A model generated the notes under the pieces. The model was not told the origin of the DNA. It saw only the letters and a list, made by a program, of their open reading frames with translations, and did not search any database. The position numbers and the translations under genes were made by a program. From the NCBI GenBank assembly GCA_003327435.1, contig QOQV01000012.1:1-64000 (forward strand): a stretch of DNA of 64,000 nt. Direction: 5' to 3'. The number at the start of each line of letters is the position of its first letter. The first letter of the stretch is position 1. Origin of the DNA: Ignavibacteriota bacterium. Lineage in GTDB: Bacteria > Bacteroidota > Ignavibacteria > UBA10030 > BY39. Shown in pieces: positions 37,381-47,145 of this stretch.

Positions 37381-38131
37381 TAATACTCAATATTTTGCTC
37401 TCATCGTTAAATTTTTTTATTCCTTCGTTATTTAAATACTTTTTAAGTAAAGAATTTGGTATTGGAATTTTTTTAGCTTGTTTTACACTAATGTTTTTGA
37501 ACCCAGATTCTTTTATTATTTTAATATATCTTTCAAATTGGATTGCACCCGCAATGCATCCGATATAAAGCTCTGCATCCTTTTGTAATTTTTTTGGTAA
37601 TTTTCCAGTTGTAACAATATCAGATATACAGAAATGTCCGTTTTCCTTTAGGATTCTGAATATTTCAGAGAATACCTTTCTTTTATCACGAACTAAATTT
37701 AAAACGCAATTGCTAATTACAACATCTGTCGATTTATCGGGTAGAGGAATTTCTTCAATATCGCTTAGTAAGAATGTTACATTTTTATAACCTAATTTTT
37801 GATTGTTCATTTTTGCTCTTTCGATCATCTGTGGAGTGAAATCAATTCCGTAAACAGTTCCGTTTTTGCCTACTTTTGAGCGAGCAATGAAGCAATCGTT
37901 GCCTGTACCACAACCTAAATCTACAACTGTGTCGCCATTTTTTATATTAGCAAACTCAGTTGGTAATCCACATCCTAATCCTAAGTCGGCTTCTTTCAAG
38001 TATCCATTAATATTCAGATAACTATCAGAAAATGTGATAAAATTTGAATCACAACAGTTATTTGAAATGCAACAACAGCTTTCTGTATTTTTAGCGATCT
38101 TCCCATATTTCTGTTTAACCAGTTTTTTCAT
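37361..38131 (-). CDS. arsM: Arsenite methyltransferase
   Basis: The 256-residue SAM-dependent methyltransferase has the ArsM pattern: an N-terminal cysteine cluster (ESCCCISNNCCDS, about 18-30), the SAM motif VVDLGCGTGNDC, SNCVLNL with the As-binding Cys, and a second one in YIGCIAGA (about residue 198). ArsM converts As(III) to methylated and finally volatile species. No arsR, arsC or arsB lies next to it, so regulation is not evident. The gene overlaps the mutase gene tail by 20 bp. Confidence 0.88.
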   Translation of the reverse strand: MKKLVKQKYGKIAKNTESCCCISNNCCDSNFITFSDSYLNINGYLKEADLGLGCGLPTEFANIKNGDTVVDLGCGTGNDCFIARSKVGKNGTVYGIDFTPQMIERAKMNNQKLGYKNVTFLLSDIEEIPLPDKSTDVVISNCVLNLVRDKRKVFSEIFRILKENGHFCISDIVTTGKLPKKLQKDAELYIGCIAGAIQFERYIKIIKESGFKNISVKQAKKIPIPNSLLKKYLNNEGIKKFNDESKILSITIYAEK

Positions 38132-38250
38132 AAAAGATTTTCCAAATTTATTCTGATAATACTCATAATTTTTGTGACTAAAATATATGGATAATCATAA
38201 TTTTCTACAATTTTTGTATAGTTCGAGAGTTTTGATTATATTTGATTGTA

Positions 38251-38523
38251 ATGTTTTTAGCAAAAATTATAGGTACAATTGTTTCCACGCAAAAAAATGA
38301 ACATTTGCGTGAACATAAAATTTTGATTGCTCAACCAATCGATTTATCCGGTAAATTTATTGGTCGCGATGTACTGGCTATTGATACTGTAGACGCTGGT
38401 GTTGGTGATACTGTACTTGTAATGGCAGAAGGAAATTCCGCAAGGCAGGTTCTAAAAGATGACAAAGTTCCAGTTCATTCTGTAATTGTTGCAGTAGTGG
38501 ATGGACTTGAAATAGTTGAATAA
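38251..38523 (+). CDS. EutN/CcmL-type microcompartment vertex protein, isolated
   Basis: The 90-residue protein matches the pentameric BMC-P family, which caps the vertices of bacterial microcompartment shells: MFLAKIIGTIVSTQKNE, then LIAQPIDL, and GVGDTVLVMAEGNSAR, with IVAVVDGLEIVE at the end. I start at ATG 38251 because family members begin with MFLAKVxG; a TTG at 38242 is possible. No hexameric shell protein or cargo enzyme gene is visible anywhere in the window, so this copy is an orphan. It sits between arsM and dprA. Confidence 0.87.
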   Translation: MFLAKIIGTIVSTQKNEHLREHKILIAQPIDLSGKFIGRDVLAIDTVDAGVGDTVLVMAEGNSARQVLKDDKVPVHSVIVAVVDGLEIVE

Positions 38524-38558
38524 AGCTTTATCTTCCTCCCGAGCGACTGTATGCATAT

Positions 38559-39680
38559 ATGGTCGATATAAGAAATTTATTAATGCTTACTTGCATTCCT
38601 GGTATAGGTTCTAACCGGGTGAGGCAACTTATATCTCATTTTAAAAATTCTAAAGATGTTTTTTATGCTTCTCCAAAAGAACTTATCCAGATAGAAGGTT
38701 TTAATAAAAAGTTAGCATACAAGATTACTAATTTTAAAAATACACCTGAATTTAAAAAAGCTGAGGAATACTCCAACCATCAACTTTCTAAGCTGAATAA
38801 AATTGGTGGACGAATAATTACATACTGGGACAATGAATACCCTGAATTGTTGAAGAAAATTTTTGATCCACCACCATTTATATTCGTTCTGGGTAAATTG
38901 GAAAAAGTTGACAGATATTCTATTGCGATTGTTGGTACAAGAAATCCAAGCAGATATGGTATTTCAGTCACAGAAAAATTCACAACTGAATTGGTACAGA
39001 TGGGTATTCCAATTGTAAGTGGACTGGCTCGGGGCATTGATACAATAGCACACTCAACTGTGTTAAAAAATGGTGGAAGAACAATTGCGGTGATTGGCTC
39101 AGGTCTCGATGTAATTTATCCCCCCGAAAATAAAAATTTATTCTGGAAAATTGCAGAAAATGGTGCAATAATTTCAGAATACGAGATGGGTGCCCAACCC
39201 GATGCAGTCAATTTTCCTCGCCGTAATAGAATAATTAGCGGCATTTCGCTTGGAACGCTTGTGATAGAAACCGGTATCGATGGTGGCGCTATGATTACTG
39301 CACAAACTGCTTTTGATCAAAACAGGGAAGTGTTTGCTATCCCTGGATTGATTACAGAATCTCGCTCCAATGGGTGTAACACACTTATTAGAGATAACAG
39401 AGCCAAGCTGGTGATTACTGTGGAGGATATACTAAATGAGTTGGGAAACAAACTAAAACCAATCTTAAAAATTCCAACCAAGATTGATTCTAAGCCAGAA
39501 CCTGATTTGACACTTTTTGAGAAGAAAATTTATGAATTGTTGAATGATGAACCAACCCACATTGATCTGATTGCTGAAAAATCAGGTTTATCAGTCTCTG
39601 ATGTACTTGTCAACCTTTTAAATTTGGAATTCAAGGGTGTTGTAAAACAGCTTCCTGGCAAGATGTTTGTTAGAAGTTGA
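38559..39680 (+). CDS. dprA: DNA-processing protein DprA
   Basis: DprA loads RecA onto single-stranded DNA taken up during transformation. The 373-residue protein has an N-terminal helix-hairpin-helix region, the Rossmann core with VGTRNPSRYG, VSGLARGIDTIAH, VIGSGLDVIYPPEN, FPRRNRIISG and a C-terminal winged-helix domain (about 310-373; FEKKIYELLNDEPTHIDLIA). This is complete. It begins 35 bp after the microcompartment gene and overlaps nothing. Confidence 0.95.
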   Translation: MVDIRNLLMLTCIPGIGSNRVRQLISHFKNSKDVFYASPKELIQIEGFNKKLAYKITNFKNTPEFKKAEEYSNHQLSKLNKIGGRIITYWDNEYPELLKKIFDPPPFIFVLGKLEKVDRYSIAIVGTRNPSRYGISVTEKFTTELVQMGIPIVSGLARGIDTIAHSTVLKNGGRTIAVIGSGLDVIYPPENKNLFWKIAENGAIISEYEMGAQPDAVNFPRRNRIISGISLGTLVIETGIDGGAMITAQTAFDQNREVFAIPGLITESRSNGCNTLIRDNRAKLVITVEDILNELGNKLKPILKIPTKIDSKPEPDLTLFEKKIYELLNDEPTHIDLIAEKSGLSVSDVLVNLLNLEFKGVVKQLPGKMFVRS

Positions 39681-39723
39681 TTTTTTCTTTTTTCGGCGAA
39701 AAAAAGTTATATTATATACGAAA

Positions 39724-40308
39724 ATGTTTTCAGTAGAAAATAAAATAATTGATGAAAGAATTCCTTATATTAAGTTTTCTTGCAATTTAGAAGCTTGTAA
39801 AGGTGCTTGCTGTACTGTTAAAGGCGGCAAAGGTGCACCTCTAGCCGATTTTGAGATTTTTGAAATCCAGAATTGCTTATCTGAAGTGAGTAAATACCTC
39901 TCAGAGAGAAGCTTGGAAATTATCAAGGAAAATTCAGGCATAGAAGGATATTCAGGTAATTATACCACAAGCTGTATCGATGATGAGGATTGTGTTTTTG
40001 TGTATTACGAGGATGATATTGCAAAATGTGCTTTTGAAAAGGCTTTTCAAGATGGAAAAATTGAGTTTCGCAAACCAATTTCCTGTCATTTATTCCCTAT
40101 CAGAATATCTAATTTTGGTGGCGATGTAATAAGATATGAAAAGTTTATTGAATGTAAACCTGCTCTTATTAAAGGCCAAACTGATAATGTACCGCTTCAT
40201 ATTTTTTTGAAAGATGCTTTAGTTAGAGCATATGGTGAAAAATGGTATCAAAAACTTAAGGATAAATGCGAATCATTATTAAAAGTTACTAACGAAGTAG
40301 AAATGTAA
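39724..40308 (+). CDS. DUF3109 cysteine-rich protein
   Basis: The 194-residue protein belongs to the DUF3109 family, small Cys-rich proteins of Bacteroidetes and relatives. Cysteines occur as CNLEACKGACC (about 22-32), CIDDEDC (about 80-86), C-at-AKCAF, the ISCHLFPIR motif (about 122) and IECKP, arranged like the YkgJ zinc/iron family. Metal binding is predicted, function unknown. ATG 39724 is chosen; the frame is open upstream to 39667 but that part overlaps dprA and is not family-like. The rpoN start follows directly at 40309. Confidence 0.7.
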   Translation: MFSVENKIIDERIPYIKFSCNLEACKGACCTVKGGKGAPLADFEIFEIQNCLSEVSKYLSERSLEIIKENSGIEGYSGNYTTSCIDDEDCVFVYYEDDIAKCAFEKAFQDGKIEFRKPISCHLFPIRISNFGGDVIRYEKFIECKPALIKGQTDNVPLHIFLKDALVRAYGEKWYQKLKDKCESLLKVTNEVEM

Positions 40309-41760
40309 ATGTTAAAATTATCACAACATCAAAAACTTCTTCAAAAGTTATCCCCTCAACAGGTTCAGTATTTAAAACTGTTACAATTACCTGTTATTGC
40401 ACTCGAACAGAGGATCAAAGCTGAACTTGAACAAAACCCCCTGCTTGAAGAAGGGATTGATGAAGAAATGGAACTTCTACAGGAAGAACCTGTTGACGAA
40501 CCTCCGACTGTAGTTGAAGAAACAGATGAGTTGAAAGCTGAACCAGAGGACGATAAATATTCTATAGAAGATTTTATGAATGATGAGTTGGATGGTTATA
40601 AATCCTTTTATTCCTCTTCAGAGGAAGATGAAAAGAAGGAGGATTTACCAATACCAGCCCAGGTACCGCTATCTGAAAAATTACTTGAACAAATTAGATT
40701 ATTGGATATTACAGATGAGGAATTACAACTGGCAGAAGAAATTATTGGTAATATAGATGAGGACGGATATTTAAGAAGACCACTTCAAAATATTTTGGAT
40801 GATTTAAATTTAAGTAGAAATCTAAATCTCACGATAGAACAGGCGGAGAAAATTTTATATCAAATTCAGCGACTTGATCCACCTGGAATTGCAGCACGAG
40901 ATTTACGCGAGTGTTTGCTTGCACAACTGGATGTAATGGAAAATGATAAAAAGTTAATATCATATGCTCAGAAAATATTGCTTGAGCAGTACGAAAATTT
41001 CACAATGAAACATTATGACCAGCTTGCAAAACATCTTAACATAACTCAGGAACAATTAAAACAGGTACTTGAACTTATCCAGAAGTTGAATCCCAAGCCC
41101 GGTGAAGGCCAGTTTACTCCTCAAGAAAATTATATCGTTCCAGATTTTATTGTTGAGCACGACGGTGATGATATTATTATAACTCTTAATGAACGGAATG
41201 TTCCACCACTTAGAATAAATAAAAATTATAAGGAATTGATTTCAAGAAAAAAAGGGAAAGGTATTCCTCCTGAAACTAAAGAATTTATAAGAAAAAGATT
41301 TGAAGCAGCAAAGTGGTTTATTGCGTCAATCCATCAAAGAAGAGATACATTGATGAAAGTGATGCGTGCAATTGTAGAAAAACAAAGGGAGTTCTTTGAT
41401 ACTGGAGAGAAGCTCAAACCGATGATCTATAAAGATATTGCAGAAACAATTGGTATGGATATATCTACAATAAGTAGAGTTGTTAATGGAAAGTATGTAC
41501 AAACTGAATATGGTGTATATGAATTAAAATATTTCTTCAGTGATAAAATATCTACAGTGGACGGTGAAGACATTTCCAATAAAGAAGTTAAAAAGAAGAT
41601 CAAATTTATAATTGAAAATGAACCTCCCGATAAACCATATAGTGATGATGAAATATCAAAGATGTTAAAAGAAGAAGGTTTGATAGTGGCAAGGCGTACG
41701 GTTGCAAAATATAGAGAACAGATGAGAATCCCAATTGCCCGATTGAGGAGGAAGATTTAA
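40309..41760 (+). CDS. rpoN: RNA polymerase sigma-54 factor
   Basis: RpoN recognises -24/-12 promoters and needs an ATPase activator. The 483-residue protein has the glutamine/leucine-rich region I (LLQKLSPQQVQYLKLLQLP), an acidic region II (about 45-120), the core-binding domain with LDPPGIAARDLRECL, the HTH (DISTISRVVNGKYVQT) and the RpoN box ARRTVAKYRE near the end. It starts immediately after the DUF3109 stop. No activator gene is in the window. Confidence 0.97.
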   Translation: MLKLSQHQKLLQKLSPQQVQYLKLLQLPVIALEQRIKAELEQNPLLEEGIDEEMELLQEEPVDEPPTVVEETDELKAEPEDDKYSIEDFMNDELDGYKSFYSSSEEDEKKEDLPIPAQVPLSEKLLEQIRLLDITDEELQLAEEIIGNIDEDGYLRRPLQNILDDLNLSRNLNLTIEQAEKILYQIQRLDPPGIAARDLRECLLAQLDVMENDKKLISYAQKILLEQYENFTMKHYDQLAKHLNITQEQLKQVLELIQKLNPKPGEGQFTPQENYIVPDFIVEHDGDDIIITLNERNVPPLRINKNYKELISRKKGKGIPPETKEFIRKRFEAAKWFIASIHQRRDTLMKVMRAIVEKQREFFDTGEKLKPMIYKDIAETIGMDISTISRVVNGKYVQTEYGVYELKYFFSDKISTVDGEDISNKEVKKKIKFIIENEPPDKPYSDDEISKMLKEEGLIVARRTVAKYREQMRIPIARLRRKI

Positions 41761-41805
41761 AATAATTGTGAGATATAAAACAAACCTAAAACAAAGGGTA
41801 AAATT

Positions 41806-42342
41806 ATGTCGCAAATAATCAAAGCCACCACCGTAATTGGATTAAAACATAAAGGCAAATGTGTAATGGGTAGTGATGGACAGGTAACTGTTGGTAATAC
41901 AGTTATGAAGCAGCACGCACGAAAAGTCAGACGACTTTATAACGATAAAGTTCTGGCTGGGTTTGCGGGAGCTGCTGCTGATGCTTTCACGCTATTTGAA
42001 CGCTTTGAAGATAAATTGCAACAATATCAAGGTAATCTTGTACGTGCCGCGGTCGAACTTGCAAAAATGTGGCGAACTGATAAGTACCTTCGACATCTTG
42101 AAGCTCTTTTAGCTGTACTCGACAAAGAACAATCTCTGATAATATCAGGTACTGGTGAAATTATTGAGCCAGATGATGGAATAGTTGCTATTGGCTCAGG
42201 CGGAAGTTATGCTCTTGCAGCAGCAAGGATGCTTATAAAGTATTCTAATTTATCGGCAAGAGAAATTGTTGAGGAGGCGCTTTCAACTGCAGGGGACATT
42301 TGCATTTATACAAACAAAAATTTCATAATAGAAGAGATATGA
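41806..42342 (+). CDS. hslV: ATP-dependent protease subunit HslV
   Basis: HslV is the threonine-protease chamber of the HslUV degradation machine. The 178-residue protein aligns so that its nucleophile is Thr8 (KATTVIGL), meaning a seven-residue propeptide is removed to expose it. The GSDGQVT, NTVMKQ and [14 protein letters not shown] segments are conserved. The TGA stop overlaps the hslU ATG (ATGA), a coupled arrangement. Confidence 0.96.
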   Translation: MSQIIKATTVIGLKHKGKCVMGSDGQVTVGNTVMKQHARKVRRLYNDKVLAGFAGAAADAFTLFERFEDKLQQYQGNLVRAAVELAKMWRTDKYLRHLEALLAVLDKEQSLIISGTGEIIEPDDGIVAIGSGGSYALAAARMLIKYSNLSAREIVEEALSTAGDICIYTNKNFIIEEI

Positions 42343-43715
42343 ACAAAAAAAACAAATCAAAATTAGAAAACGAATTAACACCACGCGAAATTGTTCAAGA
42401 ATTAGATAAATATATTGTTGGTCAGGATGCCGCAAAAAAATCTGTTGCGATTGCAATCAGAAATCGCTGGCGAAGGATGCAGGTTCCAGAAAATCTACGC
42501 GAAGAAATTATGCCGAATAACATTATAATGATTGGACCAACTGGAGTTGGTAAGACCGAAATTGCACGCCGACTTGCAAAGCTTGTTAACGCACCCTTCA
42601 TTAAGGTTGAAGCTTCAAAATACACAGAGGTTGGTTATGTTGGCAGAGATGTAGAATCTATGGTCAGAGACCTGACAGAATATGCAGTTAATATGGTGAA
42701 GGCAGAAAAAAGTGCAGAGGTTCAGGACAAAGCCCGCCAGCTGGCTGAGGAACGTATTATTGATATTTTATTGCCTCCAAAGCCAAAACGACCGATTAAT
42801 GAACAGCCGTTATTAGAAGAAGACACCGTAACTCAAACGCGAGAAAAATTTCGCGAAAAATTAAGAAACGGTGAGCTTGATAATCGAACAATCGAGGTGG
42901 ATATCCCAACGGAACAATTACCAGCTATGCAAATTTTCGGCCCGTTTAGCTTGGAAGAAATGGGCGTCAACATTCAGGAGATGTTTGGAAATATTTTACC
43001 AAAAAAAATGAAAAAGAGAAAAATGACAGTTGCTGAAGCTAAAACCATTCTTGCTCAGGAAGAAGCTCAAAAGTTGATTGATATGGATATTGTGGTGAAA
43101 GAGGCGCTGAACCGTGTGCAAAATTCAGGAATCATTTTCATAGATGAAATTGATAAAATAGCTGGAAGTCGTGGCGAGACTCACGGACCAGATGTCTCAC
43201 GAGAAGGTGTCCAAAGAGATCTGCTACCAATTGTTGAAGGTACGAATGTTATGACAAAATACGGACTCGTAAAAACGGATCATATTTTATTCATTGCCTC
43301 AGGTGCATTTCATATTTCCAAACCATCAGATTTGATCCCGGAGTTACAGGGTAGATTTCCCATAAGAGTCGAATTGAATAGTTTGACTGAAGAGGATTTT
43401 TATAAAATTTTAACAATGCCTCAAAATGCATTGATAAAACAATATACCGCATTATTGGAAACTGAAGGTATAAAACTTGAATTTTCAGATGATAGCATCA
43501 GAGAAATTGCTCGCATAGCAACAGAAGTCAACGAACAGGTCGAAAATATTGGTGCACGGAGATTACATACAATTATGACAACACTTTTAGAAGAGTTGTT
43601 GTTTAATGCTCCTGATCTTGTTCCGAATAAGAAAATTGTTATTACAAAAGAAATGGTAAGAGAAAAACTCTCTGATATCGTAAAGAATCGTGATTTAAGT
43701 AGATACATCCTTTAA
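42339..43715 (+). CDS. hslU: ATP-dependent protease ATPase subunit HslU
   Basis: HslU unfolds substrates and feeds them to HslV. The 458-residue AAA+ protein has [17 protein letters not shown], Walker A GPTGVGKT (66-73), the I-domain (about 130-245), Walker [11 protein letters not shown] and arginine finger/sensor regions ([18 protein letters not shown]). I start at ATG 42339, which overlaps the hslV stop; an in-frame TTG at 42300 inside hslV is unlikely. It is followed 42 bp later by an OPT transporter. Confidence 0.96.
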   Translation: MNKKNKSKLENELTPREIVQELDKYIVGQDAAKKSVAIAIRNRWRRMQVPENLREEIMPNNIIMIGPTGVGKTEIARRLAKLVNAPFIKVEASKYTEVGYVGRDVESMVRDLTEYAVNMVKAEKSAEVQDKARQLAEERIIDILLPPKPKRPINEQPLLEEDTVTQTREKFREKLRNGELDNRTIEVDIPTEQLPAMQIFGPFSLEEMGVNIQEMFGNILPKKMKKRKMTVAEAKTILAQEEAQKLIDMDIVVKEALNRVQNSGIIFIDEIDKIAGSRGETHGPDVSREGVQRDLLPIVEGTNVMTKYGLVKTDHILFIASGAFHISKPSDLIPELQGRFPIRVELNSLTEEDFYKILTMPQNALIKQYTALLETEGIKLEFSDDSIREIARIATEVNEQVENIGARRLHTIMTTLLEELLFNAPDLVPNKKIVITKEMVREKLSDIVKNRDLSRYIL

Positions 43716-43757
43716 AAAATGATTAAATCAATTATTCTCACAAAATAAGGAGATTCA

Positions 43758-45752
43758 ATGGAGACATCAAAGCGTAGTTTACCATCGAATGCATATCGGG
43801 AGCTCCAACCGGGTGAAAAATACATACCTGTTGTGCCGGCTGAAACCATATTACCTGAAGTAACACCTTGGTCGCTTGGTTGGGGTCTGATTATGGCAGT
43901 TATATTTTCTGCTGCAGCTGCTTATCTGGGATTAAAAATTGGACAGGTATTCGAAGCAGCAATTCCTATCGCAATAATTGCTGTGGGTTTGGCAGCAATT
44001 ACAAAGCGTAAAAACGCACTTTCTGAAAATGTGATTATTCAATCAATTGGTGCTGCATCGGGTGTGATAGTTGCAGGTGCGATTTTTACTATCCCGGCTC
44101 TTTATATTTTACACGGAGAAGGAGCAATTGAACAAACTGCAAGCTTCTGGCAAATATTTTTTGCTTCACTATTTGGAGGATTTCTTGGCATTTTATTCTT
44201 GATTCCTTTCAGGAAATATTTTGTTCAGGAAATGCACGGTCAATTTCCGTTTCCTGAAGCAACTGCAACTACAGAGGTTTTGGTTGCAGGAGAAAAAGGT
44301 GGACAACAGGCAAAAGTTCTGGTATCAGCAGCATTAATCGGTGGCTTATATGATTTTTTAATACAAACTTTTGGTGCGTGGAAGGAGGTTTTTAATTCTA
44401 AAATTTTACCGGTCTTTGATAAACTTTCCGAAATATACAAACTTGAGTTTAAATTGAATGTTGGTGCTGCAGTATTAGGACTTGGTTACATTGTTGGCTT
44501 AAAGTACGCATCGATAATTGCAGCTGGTTCTTTTCTTTCCTGGTTCTTGTTGATTCCTGTTTTTTCCTATGTGGGCTCAGGCCTGACAACAACACTCGGT
44601 TCAACAGCAACAAAACTGATTAGCCAGATGAGTGCTGATGAAATTTTTAGAACCTATGTTCGCCATATTGGAATCGGTGGTATTGCTATGGCTGGTTTGA
44701 TTGGAATTTTCAAGTCGAGAAAAATTATCGCAGGAGCTTTCAAACTTGCATATCAGGAAATCTTTCACCCTAAAGCTGCTCACGAAAAAAGTGTACTTAG
44801 AACCGAAAAAGAACTTTCTATGGGAATTGTCGTTGGTTTGATCGTTGTTGTAGCTTTGTTCATTCTGATATTTTTTGCAGTCGCAGTGGTTGATACCTTC
44901 TGGTTTGCTCTAACGGCTCTCTTCATTGTTTTGATCGTATCATTTTTATTCACCACAGTTGCTGCTCGGGCAATCGCAATTGTTGGTACAAATCCTGTTT
45001 CAGGTATGACACTGATGACTTTAATACTTTCTTCTTTTATACTTGTATCAATTGGATTGAAGGGAAGTGCGGGCATGATATCTGCACTCATAATTGGTGG
45101 TGTGGTTTGCACTGCACTTTCGATGGCGGGTGGTTTTATTACAGATCTAAAAATTGGTTACTGGCTTGGAACAACTCCAATTAAACAACAAACATTTAAA
45201 TTTTTAGGAACACTCGTTGCTGCAGCCACAGTAGGACTTGTAATAATGTTGTTGAATGAAACTTATGGATTTGTTGGAGAGGGAGCACTTGTTGCACCAC
45301 AGGCAAATGCAATGGCTGCTGTGATTAAACCATTAATGTCTGAAATGCCTGCACCCTGGGCATTATATATCGCTGGTGCACTTGTTGCATTAACACTCGA
45401 AATGATTAAAGTTCCACCACTTGCATTTGCACTCGGTATGTACATACCACTCGAGTTGAACACACCCATTTTGCTTGGCGGCTTAATTGCACATATAGTG
45501 TCAACTTCAACTAAGGATGAAGCAGTAAACAACGCACGCCGTGAGAGGGGTACTCTTATCGCATCAGGATTCATTGCTGGTGGAGCGATTATGGGTGTAA
45601 TGAGTGCTGTGCTGAAATATTTTGGTTTGAATTATGAAAATTTTGGTTGGCATTGGAGCGAATCTACAGGTGGTGAGCTGCTGGCAATCGTAATGTTTTT
45701 AGTAATTGCTGCATACTTTATCTGGGATTCAAAAAGAGCAAAGTTAGAATAA
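43758..45752 (+). CDS. OPT-family oligopeptide/metal transporter
   Basis: The 664-residue protein has about 15 predicted membrane helices and the OPT-family features, including the early GLGWGLIMAVIFSAAAAYLGL-like segment (reading SLGWGLIM), the GQFPFPEATATTEVLVAGEKGG region (split by HG before it), SLSMAGGFITD-type loops and the C-terminal ALGMYIPLELNTPILLGG. OPT proteins import peptides or metal chelates. Substrate unknown. AAGGAG precedes the ATG, and a strong terminator follows the stop. Confidence 0.9.
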   Translation: METSKRSLPSNAYRELQPGEKYIPVVPAETILPEVTPWSLGWGLIMAVIFSAAAAYLGLKIGQVFEAAIPIAIIAVGLAAITKRKNALSENVIIQSIGAASGVIVAGAIFTIPALYILHGEGAIEQTASFWQIFFASLFGGFLGILFLIPFRKYFVQEMHGQFPFPEATATTEVLVAGEKGGQQAKVLVSAALIGGLYDFLIQTFGAWKEVFNSKILPVFDKLSEIYKLEFKLNVGAAVLGLGYIVGLKYASIIAAGSFLSWFLLIPVFSYVGSGLTTTLGSTATKLISQMSADEIFRTYVRHIGIGGIAMAGLIGIFKSRKIIAGAFKLAYQEIFHPKAAHEKSVLRTEKELSMGIVVGLIVVVALFILIFFAVAVVDTFWFALTALFIVLIVSFLFTTVAARAIAIVGTNPVSGMTLMTLILSSFILVSIGLKGSAGMISALIIGGVVCTALSMAGGFITDLKIGYWLGTTPIKQQTFKFLGTLVAAATVGLVIMLLNETYGFVGEGALVAPQANAMAAVIKPLMSEMPAPWALYIAGALVALTLEMIKVPPLAFALGMYIPLELNTPILLGGLIAHIVSTSTKDEAVNNARRERGTLIASGFIAGGAIMGVMSAVLKYFGLNYENFGWHWSESTGGELLAIVMFLVIAAYFIWDSKRAKLE

Positions 45753-45775
45753 AGATATTAAATACAAATTTTGTA

Positions 45776-45812
45776 GGTACAGGAAAAACTATTTCCTGTA
45801 CCTTTTTTATTT
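45776..45812 (+). terminator. Intrinsic terminator after the OPT transporter
   Basis: GGTACAGGAAA (45776-45786) pairs perfectly with TTTCCTGTACC (45792-45802) around a 5-base loop and is followed by TTTTTT. It ends the plus-strand run and overlaps the end of the convergent M24 gene by 2 bp. Confidence 0.88.
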
Positions 45813-46986
45813 ATATTACCCAGATTTGTTTTTGTGGCTTTGATAAAAATTTACAACCGCTATCCGTTACAAGTACGATTTCTTCTACGGTTGCAATTCC
45901 ATATCCTTCGACGGTTAATCTTGGCTCGAGTGTATAGACCTGTCCAGTTTCAACTTTTTCATAGGGTAAATTTCCGTATCTATCCCATTTTGGACAAAGC
46001 AGACCACCACCATCATGTGCAGAACGACCAATCTGATGTCCAAGTGCGTGAGGATATTCTTTGTAACCTTGTGATGTAATGTAATCTCTTGCTATTGCAT
46101 CTATTTCATAACCCTGGACACCAGCTTTGAGTGCTTCTGCTGCTCGTGCTATAGCTTCAATGATGACATTAAATCCTTTATGAACTTCTTTTGGCACAGT
46201 TTTTTCGCCTTTTCTTCTAATATACCAGGTTCGTTGCAAATCGGAGCAGTAACCATTCTTTCTAACACCAAAATCTATATTTAAAATATGTCCACCCTGA
46301 ATTTTTCTTTTTGTTGGTTCTGCATGTGCACCTGCTGATTCAGGACCAGAAAAAACCGCCGGGCATTGTTTCTCATCCCAGGCAGTTTCAAGTTTTGTTT
46401 TTCTAACCAAATTCAAAATATAATTTGCTACCTCCTGTTCTGTTTTTCCAGGCTTAATAAACTTTGAAACCTTATCAAATATTCTCAATGTCTCAACAAT
46501 TGCTTCTTTAATATATTTGATTTCAGTTTTTGATTTTCTACCTCTTAAAGCAGAAATAATTCTTTCCGAAGATATAATTTTATCCTCATACCCGGTACCT
46601 TCCAGATATCGCATTAATGATAAATACATTCCATGAGTCAGACCATCTGCAATTACTGTATCGGTTGAAAAATTTATTGCGATTTTATTCGGCTTAATCT
46701 TATCCAAAATTCTTAGCAATGGTTCTTTAATTGATTCAACATATCCAATAACGTCTTTGTAGTAGCCATATGCTTTTATGTTTGCAACATCTAAACTACC
46801 CGCAATAGCAATCGTGTCTCCATATTTTGTGATAATGTAAGCAGTTTGCCATGTGCTATGAGTTCCAACTGTTATATCAATCATCGGATCAGGAATAAGC
46901 GAACTCTCTCTAACAAAAGTTAACCACATATCAATATCTTTTCCTTTTAATATTTCGACAGCTTGTTTGATCTTTTCTTTTATCAT
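45811..46986 (-). CDS. M24-family Xaa-Pro aminopeptidase-like protein
   Basis: The 391-residue protein has a creatinase-like N-domain (about 1-150) and a pita-bread metallopeptidase domain. The five metal ligands are visible: two Asp in NIDFGVRKNGYCSDLQ, His in HALGHQIG, Glu in YTLEPRL and Glu in ATVEEIVLV. It probably removes N-terminal residues next to proline. It stands alone on the minus strand between an OPT transporter and a STAS gene, with no obvious operon partner. Confidence 0.88.
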   Translation of the reverse strand: MIKEKIKQAVEILKGKDIDMWLTFVRESSLIPDPMIDITVGTHSTWQTAYIITKYGDTIAIAGSLDVANIKAYGYYKDVIGYVESIKEPLLRILDKIKPNKIAINFSTDTVIADGLTHGMYLSLMRYLEGTGYEDKIISSERIISALRGRKSKTEIKYIKEAIVETLRIFDKVSKFIKPGKTEQEVANYILNLVRKTKLETAWDEKQCPAVFSGPESAGAHAEPTKRKIQGGHILNIDFGVRKNGYCSDLQRTWYIRRKGEKTVPKEVHKGFNVIIEAIARAAEALKAGVQGYEIDAIARDYITSQGYKEYPHALGHQIGRSAHDGGGLLCPKWDRYGNLPYEKVETGQVYTLEPRLTVEGYGIATVEEIVLVTDSGCKFLSKPQKQIWVI

Positions 46987-47082
46987 AATCTTTGCCTTTT
47001 TGATTTAATCTTAAATTTTACCTAATTTATTAAAGGTATTTATTAAAAACAATATCCTTTCCAAAAGTTATATTATAGATAT

Positions 47083-47111
47083 TTGATTTTAATTATTAAA
47101 ATTCTTATAAT
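47083..47111 (+). promoter_or_regulatory. Probable promoter of the STAS gene
   Basis: TTGATT (47083-47088), 17 bases, then TATAAT (47106-47111), which is a perfect -10. It lies 34 bp before the ATG at 47146, a normal leader length. Confidence 0.6.
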
Positions 47112-47145
47112 TTATCAGTTAAAAATCAAAAATTCAGGAAAATAT

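Noticed and set aside
44780-45574. Open frames of about 100 codons on the minus strand within the OPT transporter gene
   Set aside because: They lie wholly inside a well-supported gene, show no family resemblance and lack ribosome-binding sites.
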